From Paenibacillus timonensis (lineage in GTDB: Bacteria > Bacillota > Bacilli > Paenibacillales > Paenibacillaceae), in the NCBI RefSeq assembly GCF_022427145.1, contig NZ_JAKSXN010000050.1:1-41750 (forward strand): a stretch of DNA of 41,750 nt, given 5' to 3'. A program made the position numbers and the translations under genes. This document shows, one piece after another, positions 7,203 through 15,667 of the stretch. Position 1 is the stretch's first letter. Every line of letters begins with the position of its first letter. The notes beneath the pieces were generated by a model, which had not been told where the DNA came from, made no database searches, and saw only the letters and a program-made list of their open reading frames with translations.

Positions 7203-7840
7203 TTCTATGGCTGGCTGTCGCTGAGTTCCTATGCGGGGCGTTGATGTTTTCCTATTGGCTGGGCAAGGCGGCGCGGAAAGACTTGAAGCACGTTGGGGAC
7301 GGCAACCCTGGGGCATTCAACTTATGGCGGGCCGCCGGTTACCGCTGGGGGCTGGCGGGCATCGCGCTGGATTTCCTGAAAGGATATGTGCCGCTGGTAT
7401 TTCTGATCGAATCGGGAACGCTGGGACGGGATTACGGAATGACGATCGTCGCCGCCGCGCCGATTCTTGGCCACGCTTTTTCGCCCTTTCTGAAATTTAA
7501 GGGAGGCAAGGCGATTGCGGTAACCTTCGGCGTTTGGTGCGCGTTAACCCGATTTGAGGCTGCTTTGGCCTATGCGGTGATTCTGGCCGTGCTGCTTGCG
7601 GGATTTTCATTCTATAAAAAAGGGAAATACGCGTCACGGGAAGCCGACGGCTTCCAGGTCGTGGCCGGCATGGCGCTATTATCGGTTTATCTCCTGGCTT
7701 CCGGTTCTCCTCCCGCTTTATGGGGCGTATGGCTGGTGAACCTGCTGGTATTGGCGTACGCCAATCGCCAGGCGATTCGGGTCTTCCTGACCGGGAAGGG
7801 CGGCAAGCTCCCCCGCTCCGGCGATGGCGTTACGCTGTGA
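7199..7840 (+). CDS. PlsY-like glycerol-3-phosphate acyltransferase family protein
   Basis: A 213-residue polytopic membrane protein of the PlsY family, which uses acyl phosphate to acylate glycerol 3-phosphate. The three family motifs are visible in order: GDGNPGAFNLWRAAG (canonical SGNxGxTN), then GHAFSPFLKFKGGKAIAV containing the GHxxP and KGGK elements. I choose the ATG at 7199, which overlaps the preceding stop codon as ATGA and follows GCAGGGGAGATC; a much longer upstream open frame lies inside the glycosyltransferase gene. PFxN instead of the usual GxTN in the first motif hints at a divergent substrate. Its coupling with a CrtQ-like glycosyltransferase suggests acylation of a glycolipid rather than bulk phospholipid synthesis. 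Confidence 0.83.
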   Translation: MILWLAVAEFLCGALMFSYWLGKAARKDLKHVGDGNPGAFNLWRAAGYRWGLAGIALDFLKGYVPLVFLIESGTLGRDYGMTIVAAAPILGHAFSPFLKFKGGKAIAVTFGVWCALTRFEAALAYAVILAVLLAGFSFYKKGKYASREADGFQVVAGMALLSVYLLASGSPPALWGVWLVNLLVLAYANRQAIRVFLTGKGGKLPRSGDGVTL

Positions 7841-7966
7841 CCGGCAGGTTGTTGGCGGCGATCGAAGCGAGCACGCAACCATATGAAGAAAAACTAGCAA
7901 CCAAGGTATATCTGAGGGAAAATATAGAAAGCCTAGTAGCAACTTATACGGAAGGAGCAAAGCTGT

Positions 7967-8140
7967 ATGGATGCTACTCTTGGAGCGGATGAAGTTGTCC
8001 GCCGAATCAAACGGTTGCAGAGCGAAGGCGTTTCGCTGAGCAAAAAGCAGGTCAAGCAAAACGATCCGGAGTTGATGCGCAACGCTTTGTTTTATTTTCC
8101 CAGCTGGGAACATGCCGTAAAGAACGCGGAAGTTTTGTAA
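7967..8140 (+). CDS. Small protein: single HNH-associated (homing endonuclease) repeat
   Basis: A 57-residue protein started by ATG after GAAGGAG. Almost its entire length (VVRRIKRLQSEGVSLSKKQV, then NDPELMRNALFYFPSWEHAV, KNAEV) fits one copy of the short helical repeat found in tandem next to HNH homing endonucleases: an amphipathic helix, G-x-x-L-S, a polar stretch, A-x-x-Y/F-F-x-S-W-x-x-A, then a final helix turn. In nucleases these repeats bind DNA; here the repeat stands alone with no nuclease domain. A strong terminator follows directly. Its function is unknown; a small DNA-binding role is possible. The family call is from pattern memory. Confidence 0.7.
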   Translation: MDATLGADEVVRRIKRLQSEGVSLSKKQVKQNDPELMRNALFYFPSWEHAVKNAEVL

Positions 8141-8153
8141 GGAAACACCCCAT

Positions 8154-8204
8154 AACCAATTCGGGCTGGCATTGAGGATGCCATGACCGGATTGGTTTTT
8201 TTTT
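8154..8204 (+). terminator. Intrinsic terminator after the small repeat protein
   Basis: AACCAATTCGG (8154-8164) pairs with CCGGATTGGTT (8187-8197) with one G-U pair, an inner GGCAT/ATGCC stem, and a run of nine T. Confidence 0.88.
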
Positions 8205-8289
8205 GGTTGTTTATTTTCCGGACAAGGGCCGATATGATGGAGATGAGGATTCGTGTAAGCGATTAAATTGATGAGAAAGCCTGGGGCCG

Positions 8290-10005
8290 ATGAAAAAATA
8301 CATTCCCTTCACCTATAAAATGCTGATTCCCTACCTGCTGCTCGTCTTATTGACGGACGCGATCATCGGTTACGCATCGTACACGATGCTGATCCAATCC
8401 CGAACGGAGATGGCCGAGACGAACATCCGTACCGGCATGGAACAAGCCCGGAACAACATCCGCTATCAGATGGACGAAATCCAGCGGATGTCGGACACCC
8501 TGTTCGGCGACCTGGCGTTTCAGCGGGCGCTTCAGGCCAAAGGCGAGCCCTATGACATCTATTTGGTGATGCTCGATGAAATCGTTCCGGAAATCACCGC
8601 GCCGCTCAAACTGTTCGGCAACGATATCCGGCTGATGCTGTATACGCTGAACAGCGAGCTGAACATCGTTTCGGGCGACAATTTGGAAGAGCCGATCCAG
8701 GACAGCGATTATTACATCCTGCCGTTCGAGGACATCCAGGACAGCGCCTGGTATCAGGAATTCAAGGATTCCGAACGGGACAACATCTGGCTGCAGATCG
8801 ACACCGATCAGCGGCTCGGAAACATCTCCCACATCCGTCGTCTGGTTTCGTACAGCGGAAACATGACCGTGATCGGGTATGTCCGCATCACCGCTTCCCT
8901 GGATGATTTATTCGGCGACTTCTCCACGTTTCCCGTTGAACAGGGGATCACGGTGCGCCTGATTAACGAGGCGTCGGACGGCACCTTGCTCTATCAACGG
9001 GGCAACGCCGAAATGGGAGCCCGGCATGACGACTATTTGAGTCTGCATGAGCCGATTCCAGGCTCCGATTTCGTGATAGAAGCGCTGGTTCCGAAGGCGT
9101 ATCTGACCAAGGATGCCGGCAGGCTGCAGCGCGTGATTTTTACCGTATGCGGGATCAGCTTCCTCGGCATGGCGTTCATCGGCTACATCGTGGCCCGGTT
9201 GTCCGGCCGGAAGATGAAACGGATCGTTTGGCTTGTCCGCTCGTTTCAGGAAGGGAACTTCCAGAAGCGGATCCGCTTCTCGGGCAACGACGAATTCGTG
9301 CATATCGCCGATGCGTTTAACGTCATGGCCGCCAATATCCAAGGGCTGATCAACAGCGTGTACGTGCAGGGGATCCAGAAGAAACAAGCGGAGCTGGAGG
9401 CTTTGCAGGCGCAGATTAATCCGCATTTCCTCTACAATACGTTGTCGACGATCAGCAGCCTCGCCAATCTCGGCGAAACGGCCAAGGTGACCGATATGGT
9501 CCAGGGCTTGTCGCGATTTTACCGGTTGACCTTGAATCAAGGAAACGTATTTACGCCGCTGGAGAACGAATTGATGCAGGTGGAGACCTATCTGGACATT
9601 CAGCGGGTGAAATATGCCGGCGCCTTTTCCGTCCATATGGACGTGGATCCGGAGATCCTGCAGGTGCAGGTGATGAAGCTGATTCTGCAGCCGTTCGTGG
9701 AGAATACGTTTAAGCATGCCTGGTTTGGCGAGTCGATTGCGATCGTGATAACGGGGAAACGGCAGGGCGATAACCTTGAACTGAAAGTGATCGACAACGG
9801 CATCGGCATGAAACCGGAGACGGTACAGCGGCTGCTCGTCGGTCCCACCCAATCCGGGGGTTACGGGGTAAAGAACGTCAACGAGCGGATTAAGCTCCGC
9901 TACGGCGACAAGTACGGGATTCGCATCGCCAGCGTTTACGGGGGCGGAACGACGGTCCAAATCATCCTTCCGGCGAACCCGGGGGCGCTTCCATCCTTGG
10001 AATAA
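8290..10005 (+). CDS. Sensor histidine kinase, YesM family
   Basis: A 571-residue membrane sensor. One helix lies near residues 10-30, then about 245 extracellular residues of dCache type, a second helix near 279-300, HAMP to about 350, and the His_kinase segment LQAQINPHFLYNTLSTISSL with phospho-acceptor H379. The ATPase domain shows N-box FVENTFKHAW, DNGIGMKPE and GYGVKNVNERIKLRYG. It pairs with the AraC-type response regulator that starts 135 bp later. The order kinase, regulator, permeases, binding protein, GH42 is the standard layout for sensing an extracellular oligosaccharide, here probably galactan-derived. All catalytic boxes appear intact. It is separate from the kinase remnant at 3787. 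Confidence 0.94.
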   Translation: MKKYIPFTYKMLIPYLLLVLLTDAIIGYASYTMLIQSRTEMAETNIRTGMEQARNNIRYQMDEIQRMSDTLFGDLAFQRALQAKGEPYDIYLVMLDEIVPEITAPLKLFGNDIRLMLYTLNSELNIVSGDNLEEPIQDSDYYILPFEDIQDSAWYQEFKDSERDNIWLQIDTDQRLGNISHIRRLVSYSGNMTVIGYVRITASLDDLFGDFSTFPVEQGITVRLINEASDGTLLYQRGNAEMGARHDDYLSLHEPIPGSDFVIEALVPKAYLTKDAGRLQRVIFTVCGISFLGMAFIGYIVARLSGRKMKRIVWLVRSFQEGNFQKRIRFSGNDEFVHIADAFNVMAANIQGLINSVYVQGIQKKQAELEALQAQINPHFLYNTLSTISSLANLGETAKVTDMVQGLSRFYRLTLNQGNVFTPLENELMQVETYLDIQRVKYAGAFSVHMDVDPEILQVQVMKLILQPFVENTFKHAWFGESIAIVITGKRQGDNLELKVIDNGIGMKPETVQRLLVGPTQSGGYGVKNVNERIKLRYGDKYGIRIASVYGGGTTVQIILPANPGALPSLE

Positions 10006-10041
10006 CCTCGGTATTCGGCGCACTTGAGACAATAAATCGGT

Positions 10042-10102
10042 GAATTTGTATAGGTTTTCATTGCAAACCGCTATGTTCAGGGCAAAGAACGACAAGTATG
10101 CT
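10042..10102 (+). promoter_or_regulatory. Regulator-gene promoter with candidate YesN-type box
   Basis: GAATTTGTATAGGTTTT (10042-10058) matches 15 of 17 positions of a box at 11869-11885. A -10-like TATGCT (10097-10102) begins exactly 55 bp after the box start, the same distance as at the transporter promoter. No good -35 is present. This suggests an activator site for the AraC-type regulator, with autoregulation. Confidence 0.55.
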
Positions 10103-10140
10103 CGAGGTAAGGAGCAAAAATACCAGAAGGAATGACGGCC

Positions 10141-11715
10141 ATGAATATCAACGTATTGCTTGTCGACGACGAGGCGGTCGATCTCGAGTGGCTGCGGCGC
10201 AGAGTGATGGGCAGCGGGCTGAACCTGCAGGTAACGGCGACGGCCAATAACGGCTTTAATGCGCTCAAAGCGATGGAACAGGAGCGGATCGACCTGATTC
10301 TCTCCGATATCCGCATGCCGATCATGTCAGGAATCGAATTCGCCCGCAAAGCCAAAGAGATTCATCCCGGCGTCAAAATCGTGTTCATCAGCGGGCACGA
10401 AGACTTTGAATACGCGAAAGAGGCAATCAAGATCAGCGCCTCGGGTTATTTGCTGAAGCCCGTGGAAGATCAGGAGCTCTATAAGATGCTGGGCGAGCTC
10501 TGCGCCGCGATCGAACGGGAACGGGATCAGGACCGCACGTTTACGGAGGCGCTTACACTCGTGAACGAGGAATTGCTGCTGCGCTGGCTGAACGAGATTT
10601 CCCCGGAGCAAGTGGAGGGGCATATCCGCGGGTTTCTGCAGACGCTCTTCAAAACGGGAACGGCGGCAGCCCTCGTCGAAATCGACGACCTGGAATGGAA
10701 GACCGGCGATATGCCGGAGGAGGAGCGGCGCAAGCAAATTCAGAAGGTCATGGCGTTCATCCGGCATTTTGCCATGGAAATGAAGCTGGGCACGTTTATC
10801 GTTAGCCAGCCGACGCGGTTTATCCTGCTTGCGTCTGTACCGGAAACGGCTTTCCTGGAGCTGCTGGAGGAGCTGATCCGGGCGGTTCGGGGGATATCCC
10901 CGTTCTCCGTGACGGTTGGGGTCGGAGGTTTCGCGCTGGATGAAGAGGGGCTGCGGGCGTCCTACCGTCAAGCACAGGCCGCGCTCAGCGCCAAGTGGCT
11001 GGTCGGCAAGGACCGCCTGATCCGCGAAAGCCGGGTGAACCCGGGCGAAAGCCGGTTTGCCGGTGTCCGGACGGATGAGATCCTTGGACGGATGCTGAAG
11101 GCGATACTGCACTATGACCTCGTAACGATCGACGACTGCTTGCTGGAGCTGTTTTACCAAGGTTTCCCGCTGGCTCAGAAGAACGACGTATACGATTTGA
11201 TCATCCGCATCACCACCCAGCTGCATGCCGATCTGCGAGAAATCAACGAGAATTTGTACGAGCTGTTGAAATGGGATACGCACCAGCCGGTGCTGCTGTT
11301 CCAATTCGAGACGATCCACGATATCACGTCTTGGCTGCGGAAGCGGTTTTTTGAGTTGTCCGAGCTGTTGTACGTCAAGAAGCAAAAGCAAAAACGTAAG
11401 CTGATCCAGGAAATCATGTCGTATGTCGAATCGAATCTCGAGCAAAAAATGACGCTGAAGGACGTCGCGGCCCACTTTGATTTTACGCCGAACTACCTCG
11501 GCTACTTGTTCAAGGAAGAAACGGGCCGGCATTTCAGCGATTACCTGAACGAGCTCAAAACAAAACGCGTCTGCGAGCTGCTGACCGACCCGACGCTGAA
11601 AATCTACGAAATCGCCGAGCGGATGGGCTACAAGAACATCATTTACTTCAACCGGCAATTCAAGCAGTCGACCGGGATGACGCCCGGGGAATACCGGAAA
11701 GCGAACAAAATTTGA
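10141..11715 (+). CDS. AraC-type response regulator, YesN family
   Basis: A 524-residue two-component regulator. The receiver domain has acidic D9/D10, phospho-acceptor D56 in ILSDIRMP and K106 in YLLKPVED. A long central linker of about 290 residues follows, then a C-terminal double helix-turn-helix (LKDVAAHFDFTPNYLGYLFK and IYEIAERMGYKNIIYFNRQF, ending FKQSTGMTPGEYRK). I prefer the ATG at 10141 because AGAAGGA ends 9 nt before it; the ATG at 10132 touches that site. It is the partner of the kinase at 8290 and the expected activator of the transporter genes that follow. A shared 17-bp box before its own gene and before the transporter supports this. Confidence 0.94.
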   Translation: MNINVLLVDDEAVDLEWLRRRVMGSGLNLQVTATANNGFNALKAMEQERIDLILSDIRMPIMSGIEFARKAKEIHPGVKIVFISGHEDFEYAKEAIKISASGYLLKPVEDQELYKMLGELCAAIERERDQDRTFTEALTLVNEELLLRWLNEISPEQVEGHIRGFLQTLFKTGTAAALVEIDDLEWKTGDMPEEERRKQIQKVMAFIRHFAMEMKLGTFIVSQPTRFILLASVPETAFLELLEELIRAVRGISPFSVTVGVGGFALDEEGLRASYRQAQAALSAKWLVGKDRLIRESRVNPGESRFAGVRTDEILGRMLKAILHYDLVTIDDCLLELFYQGFPLAQKNDVYDLIIRITTQLHADLREINENLYELLKWDTHQPVLLFQFETIHDITSWLRKRFFELSELLYVKKQKQKRKLIQEIMSYVESNLEQKMTLKDVAAHFDFTPNYLGYLFKEETGRHFSDYLNELKTKRVCELLTDPTLKIYEIAERMGYKNIIYFNRQFKQSTGMTPGEYRKANKI

Positions 11716-11797
11716 CGGTCCGTTACCGTTTGTGCCTTCGCGTGTTTGCGACGCCAAGCCGGGCCCTATCCATATCTAAATCGCGTGAAAGAAGCTT

Positions 11798-11843
11798 GCC
11801 CCGACCTCGTCTCGCTAGTATTTTAGCGAAGGCGGGGCCTTTC
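11798..11843 (+). terminator. Intrinsic terminator after the response regulator
   Basis: GCCCCG..CCTCG..TCGCTA pairs imperfectly with TAGCGAAGGCGGGGC around an AT-rich loop, followed by CCTTTC and T-rich sequence. It separates the two-component genes from the transporter operon. Confidence 0.7.
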
Positions 11844-11868
11844 TATTTCGGCATTTTTCGTCATCGTG

Positions 11869-11929
11869 GAATTTGTATTAGTTTTTGTTGTTTCGCTGAA
11901 TCCCGCAAGTAAGCGCTCTCCTCTATACT
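11869..11929 (+). promoter_or_regulatory. Transporter-operon promoter with YesN-type box and cre-like site
   Basis: GAATTTGTATTAGTTTT (11869-11885) begins 55 bp before TATACT (11924-11929). There is no recognisable -35 hexamer, as expected for an activator-dependent promoter. AGTAAGCGCTCTCC (11908-11921) fits 11 of 14 positions of the cre consensus and abuts the -10, so CcpA repression is possible. Confidence 0.55.
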
Positions 11930-11966
11930 GAGGAATATAGAGACAACCAAGAGGGGAGTTCGAAAC

Positions 11967-12887
11967 ATGAAGCGAAGCGGATTTTGGAGCGACGTGAAGA
12001 AGTATAAAGTTCTGCTGCTCATGCTGACGCCGGCCGTCCTGTTCTTCCTGCTGTTCGCCTACGTGCCGATGGCAGGGATCGTCCTGGCTTTCAAACAATA
12101 CAACTACACGGGCGGGGTGTTCGGAAGCCCCTGGAACGGGCTGGATAACTTCCGGTTTTTCTTCGACTCCGGGGACGCCTGGCGGGTCACCCGCAATACG
12201 GCTTTGTATAACATCGCGTTTATCGTGGTGAACAACGTGGTTCAAATTTTTGCGGCGATCCTGCTGTTCGAGGTGGCCGGCAAATGGTTCCGCAAAATCA
12301 CGCAAACCGTAATGTTCCTGCCATACTTCATTTCATGGGTTGTCGTCGGCGCGATCGCCTATAACCTGTTCAACTATGATTACGGTACGATCAACGTGCT
12401 CTTGAACGCGATCGGGCTGGAATCGCTCGATATTTACAACACGGCCGCGTATTGGCCGGTGATTCTCATCGTGGTTTCCGCGTGGAAAACGCTCGGCTAT
12501 GGAACGATCATGTACCTGGCCGCCATCACGAGCATCGATACGGAAATGTACGAAGCGGCCGAGATCGACGGCGCTAACGTCTTCCAACGGATTCGCAAAA
12601 TCACGATTCCGAACCTCTATCCGACGGTCATCATTCTGGTGCTGCTTGCGATCGGAAATATTTTCCGCGGGGATTTCGGAATGTTCTATAACATGGTTGG
12701 CAACAACGGATTATTGTTCTCCTCGACCGATGTCATCGACACCTTCGTGTTCCGGATGCTCACGACCTCGAACGAGATCGGGATGTCCGCCGCGGCGGGA
12801 TTCTACCAGTCCATTCTGGGCTTCGCGACCATTATGCTGGCCAACTATGCCGTACGCAAATATGACAAGGACCGCGCCTTGTTCTAG
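11967..12887 (+). CDS. ABC oligosaccharide transporter permease, LplB type
   Basis: A 306-residue inner-membrane permease with six predicted helices and the cytoplasmic EAA loop MYEAAEIDGANVFQRIRKITIP, which contacts the ATPase. The N-terminus (LLMLTPAVLFFLLFAYVPMAGIVLAFKQY) is typical of the LplB/YteP class used with oligosaccharide-binding lipoproteins. No ATPase gene is present; such systems share a genome-wide MsmX-type ATPase. It is the first gene of the operon with a second permease and a binding protein, and a GH42 enzyme follows, which points to galacto-oligosaccharide uptake. Confidence 0.93.
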   Translation: MKRSGFWSDVKKYKVLLLMLTPAVLFFLLFAYVPMAGIVLAFKQYNYTGGVFGSPWNGLDNFRFFFDSGDAWRVTRNTALYNIAFIVVNNVVQIFAAILLFEVAGKWFRKITQTVMFLPYFISWVVVGAIAYNLFNYDYGTINVLLNAIGLESLDIYNTAAYWPVILIVVSAWKTLGYGTIMYLAAITSIDTEMYEAAEIDGANVFQRIRKITIPNLYPTVIILVLLAIGNIFRGDFGMFYNMVGNNGLLFSSTDVIDTFVFRMLTTSNEIGMSAAAGFYQSILGFATIMLANYAVRKYDKDRALF

Positions 12888-12947
12888 ATGGAATGCTACG
12901 GCAACCGGATGAATCAACACGATTGAAACGAGTGGAGGTTAACGCTG

Positions 12948-13883
12948 ATGAGTACGATGGCACCAAACTTGCAACCGGCCGCTAAGCCGGAAGCCCAGAA
13001 ACGCAAATCGGTCGACCGTCTGCTTCTGCAGATGATCGGATATGTGGCTTTGACTTTGCTGGCGGTCTTTTGTCTCTTTCCTTTTATATTGGTGATTTCC
13101 TCCTCCTTGACGGAGGAGAGCAAAATCATCGAGGACGGGTTCCAGCTCATCCCGACCGCGTTCTCGCTGGAAGCCTACGGGATCCTGTTCAAGTATCCGC
13201 AGGAAATGCTGAAGGCGTACGGCGTGACGATTTCCGTCACCCTGCTGGGGACGCTGTTCGGGTTGTTCCTGACCTCGATGACGGCTTATGTGTTGGCGCG
13301 CAAGGATTTCAAATGGCGCAGCCACTTCTCGTTCTTCTTCTTCTTCACCACATTGTTCAGCGGCGGGCTTGTGCCTTGGTACCTGCTGATCGTGAATTAT
13401 CTCGATCTGAAGGATACGCTGATCGTGCTGATTCTGCCGATGCTGATGAACGTCTTCTACATCATCGTGATGAAATCGTTTATGAGCAGCATCCCGGAGG
13501 CAATCATCGAGTCAGCCAAAATCGACGGAGCGGGCGATTTCCAGATTTTCATGCGGTTCGTGATTCCGCTGTCGAAGCCGGCGCTCGCCACCATCGGGTT
13601 GTTTATCGCCCTAGGCTACTGGAACGACTGGTATAATGCGCTCTTGTTCATCTCCAACTCCGACCTGATGCCGCTGCAGTATTACCTGTACCGCCTGCTC
13701 GGCAACATGGATGGCATGCGGAAGGCGATGATGGCGGCGGGAGCCGTCGTCTCCTCGGATATCCCGACGGAGAGCCTGAAGATGGCCATGACGATCGTGG
13801 CCACCGGCCCGATCATGATCGCGTATCCGTTCATCCAACGTTACTTCGTGCAAGGTTTAACGATTGGCGCTGTGAAAGGATGA
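12948..13883 (+). CDS. ABC oligosaccharide transporter permease, LplC/YtcP type
   Basis: A 311-residue second permease half. It has a soluble N-terminal 25 residues, six helices, and the EAA loop IESAKIDGAGDFQIFMRFVIPLSKP. The ending FIQRYFVQGLTIGAVKG is diagnostic of this family. GTGGAGG lies upstream of the ATG. It forms a heterodimeric channel with the preceding gene, 60 bp away. Confidence 0.93.
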   Translation: MSTMAPNLQPAAKPEAQKRKSVDRLLLQMIGYVALTLLAVFCLFPFILVISSSLTEESKIIEDGFQLIPTAFSLEAYGILFKYPQEMLKAYGVTISVTLLGTLFGLFLTSMTAYVLARKDFKWRSHFSFFFFFTTLFSGGLVPWYLLIVNYLDLKDTLIVLILPMLMNVFYIIVMKSFMSSIPEAIIESAKIDGAGDFQIFMRFVIPLSKPALATIGLFIALGYWNDWYNALLFISNSDLMPLQYYLYRLLGNMDGMRKAMMAAGAVVSSDIPTESLKMAMTIVATGPIMIAYPFIQRYFVQGLTIGAVKG

Positions 13884-13961
13884 CCTCGGGGCAACCCGGT
13901 TATCAGATAGAGGAAGCAACTCAAATCTTTTCCTATCATAATTTTAGGGGGAACATCGGTC

Positions 13962-15551
13962 ATGAAGCTGAAAAAGAAAGCAACGTTTCTTGTGGCTATG
14001 GTACTGGCGTTGACGACCTTGCTGTCCGCTTGCGGCGGCGGGAACAATAACGCGGGGAGCGGCAACGCCCCGGATACGGCGGCTCCGAACAACGCGGCGA
14101 CCAATACCGCAACAACCGATGGGGCGGTGGATACGTCCCAGGAAGTGACGCTGAAGCTGTTGATGGTCGGCAGCAAGCCGGCGGATTATGACGAGGTTTA
14201 CGGCGAGCTTAACAAGCTGCTGAAAGAGAAAATCAACGCAACCGTCGAAACCGAGTTTCTGGATTGGGCCGATTGGACCCAGAAATATCCGCTGAAATTC
14301 GCAGCCAATGAAGATTTTGACATCGCTTACACCGCGAACTGGGCTTTCTATAACGACCAGGTGTTGAAAGGCGGTTTCTTAGAGCTGACGGACGAGATGC
14401 TGCAGAAGTACGCTCCGAAGACTTGGGAAGCGATGCCGCAAGCCTCTTGGGATCAATCCAAGGTGAACGGCAAGCAATACATGGTGCCGAACAACAACCA
14501 GGAAGTGACCGACAAGGTCGTATTGGTTCGGGAAGACCTGCGCAAGAAATATAATCTGGAACCGGTCAACAGCCCGGAAACCTACGCCGCTTATTTGAAA
14601 GCGATCGGGGCGGGCGAGAAAGGCATCAGTCCTTTTGGCGCCAAACCGGCTGATGGATGGAAATGGCATGAGCTGGATCAAATTTTGCTGGAGCAGCAAA
14701 ACGAATGGAACCTGGTCGACTACAACTTCCCGCTCGCTTACAAATTGGACGATGCAACGGGAAAAGTGTTCAACGTATACGATACGCCGGAATTCACCGA
14801 GCTGGTTAAGTATTATAAGGATTTGGCCGATAACAACGGCTGGTCCAAGAATATCGTGAGCAACAAAAACGACGTCTTCCAAGACATCAAAGCCGGCAAG
14901 ACCTCCTCTTACGCGCAAAACCTGGGGACGATTTCGAGCAACGTCGGCGAAGTCCGCCGCGACAAGCCGGAAATGGAAGTAACGGTTGCGGATCTCACAC
15001 CGGATAAGAAGAAAATCGGGGCGATTTCCACGCAAAACGGGATGGCGATTCACGCGACTTCGAAAAACGTGGAGCGTTCGCTGATGCTGATCGACCTGCT
15101 GCAAAACGATAAGGAAATTCACGATTTGACGATGTACGGCATCGCCGGTAAGCACTACGAGCCGATCGGCGATGACAAGTATAGCCCGGGACCAAGCTTC
15201 AACAACTACAACCTGTCGGGCTACTCCGTATGGGGCTGGAACTCGCTGCTGAACCGCACGGACTCTTCCTACCCGGAAGAAGGCACTAAAATGTTGGCGG
15301 ATTGGCAGTCCAAAGTGTACCACTTCCCGCTGGAAACCTTCGTGTTTGACGATTCCAAAGTGAAGAACGAAGTCGCGAACGTAGGCAACGTGATGCTGCG
15401 TTACGCCATTCCGCTGGAATACGGCCTGATCAAAGATCTGGAGAAAGGTCAAGCCGACCTGAACAAACAGCTGCAAGCGGCCGGTCTGGATAAAATTCAA
15501 CAAGAGCTGCAAAGCCAAATCGACGCATTTCTTGCCGCTCAAACCAAATAA
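13962..15551 (+). CDS. Extracellular solute-binding lipoprotein of the galactan-type ABC system
   Basis: A 529-residue secreted binding protein. It has a basic N-terminus, a hydrophobic core and lipobox LLSAC with acylated C24, then a Gly/Asn/Ala/Thr-rich flexible linker to about residue 60, and the two-lobed LplA-like body (VTLKLLMVGSKPADYDEVYGEL, and later MLIDLLQNDKEIHDLTMYGIAGKHYE). It captures oligosaccharide outside the cell for the two permeases just upstream. A strong hairpin directly follows the stop, so its mRNA is likely more abundant or stable than the enzyme part of the operon. Confidence 0.93.
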   Translation: MKLKKKATFLVAMVLALTTLLSACGGGNNNAGSGNAPDTAAPNNAATNTATTDGAVDTSQEVTLKLLMVGSKPADYDEVYGELNKLLKEKINATVETEFLDWADWTQKYPLKFAANEDFDIAYTANWAFYNDQVLKGGFLELTDEMLQKYAPKTWEAMPQASWDQSKVNGKQYMVPNNNQEVTDKVVLVREDLRKKYNLEPVNSPETYAAYLKAIGAGEKGISPFGAKPADGWKWHELDQILLEQQNEWNLVDYNFPLAYKLDDATGKVFNVYDTPEFTELVKYYKDLADNNGWSKNIVSNKNDVFQDIKAGKTSSYAQNLGTISSNVGEVRRDKPEMEVTVADLTPDKKKIGAISTQNGMAIHATSKNVERSLMLIDLLQNDKEIHDLTMYGIAGKHYEPIGDDKYSPGPSFNNYNLSGYSVWGWNSLLNRTDSSYPEEGTKMLADWQSKVYHFPLETFVFDDSKVKNEVANVGNVMLRYAIPLEYGLIKDLEKGQADLNKQLQAAGLDKIQQELQSQIDAFLAAQTK

Positions 15552-15564
15552 GCAGGCCTGGGTG

Positions 15565-15597
15565 AAAGGAGGGGACGCCCGTCCCCTCCTTTTCTTT
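15565..15597 (+). terminator. Hairpin terminator/attenuator after the binding-protein gene
   Basis: A perfect 12-bp stem (15565-15576 with 15581-15592), a 4-nt loop, and a TTTTCTTTC tail. It separates the transporter genes from GH42 and would lower enzyme expression or stabilise the upstream mRNA. Confidence 0.85.
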
Positions 15598-15667
15598 CAT
15601 AGCAATATGGAACATGGAACAACACCTAACCTCGATACAGACTAGAAGGAACGGAGAGGATTTATTC

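Noticed and set aside
8908..10095. Long minus-strand open frame opposite the YesM-type kinase
   Set aside because: It mirrors codon periodicity of the GC-rich kinase gene, is rich in Arg/His/Gln/Pro without family motifs, and has no supported ribosome binding site. The plus strand shows all kinase boxes.
10327..11757. 476-codon minus-strand open frame opposite the AraC-type regulator
   Set aside because: Same shadow effect: no recognisable domain, while the plus strand has receiver and AraC motifs throughout.
14379..15542. 387-codon minus-strand open frame opposite the binding-protein gene
   Set aside because: Low-complexity composition dominated by Val, Gln, Arg and Phe and no motif; the plus strand has signal peptide and binding-protein features.
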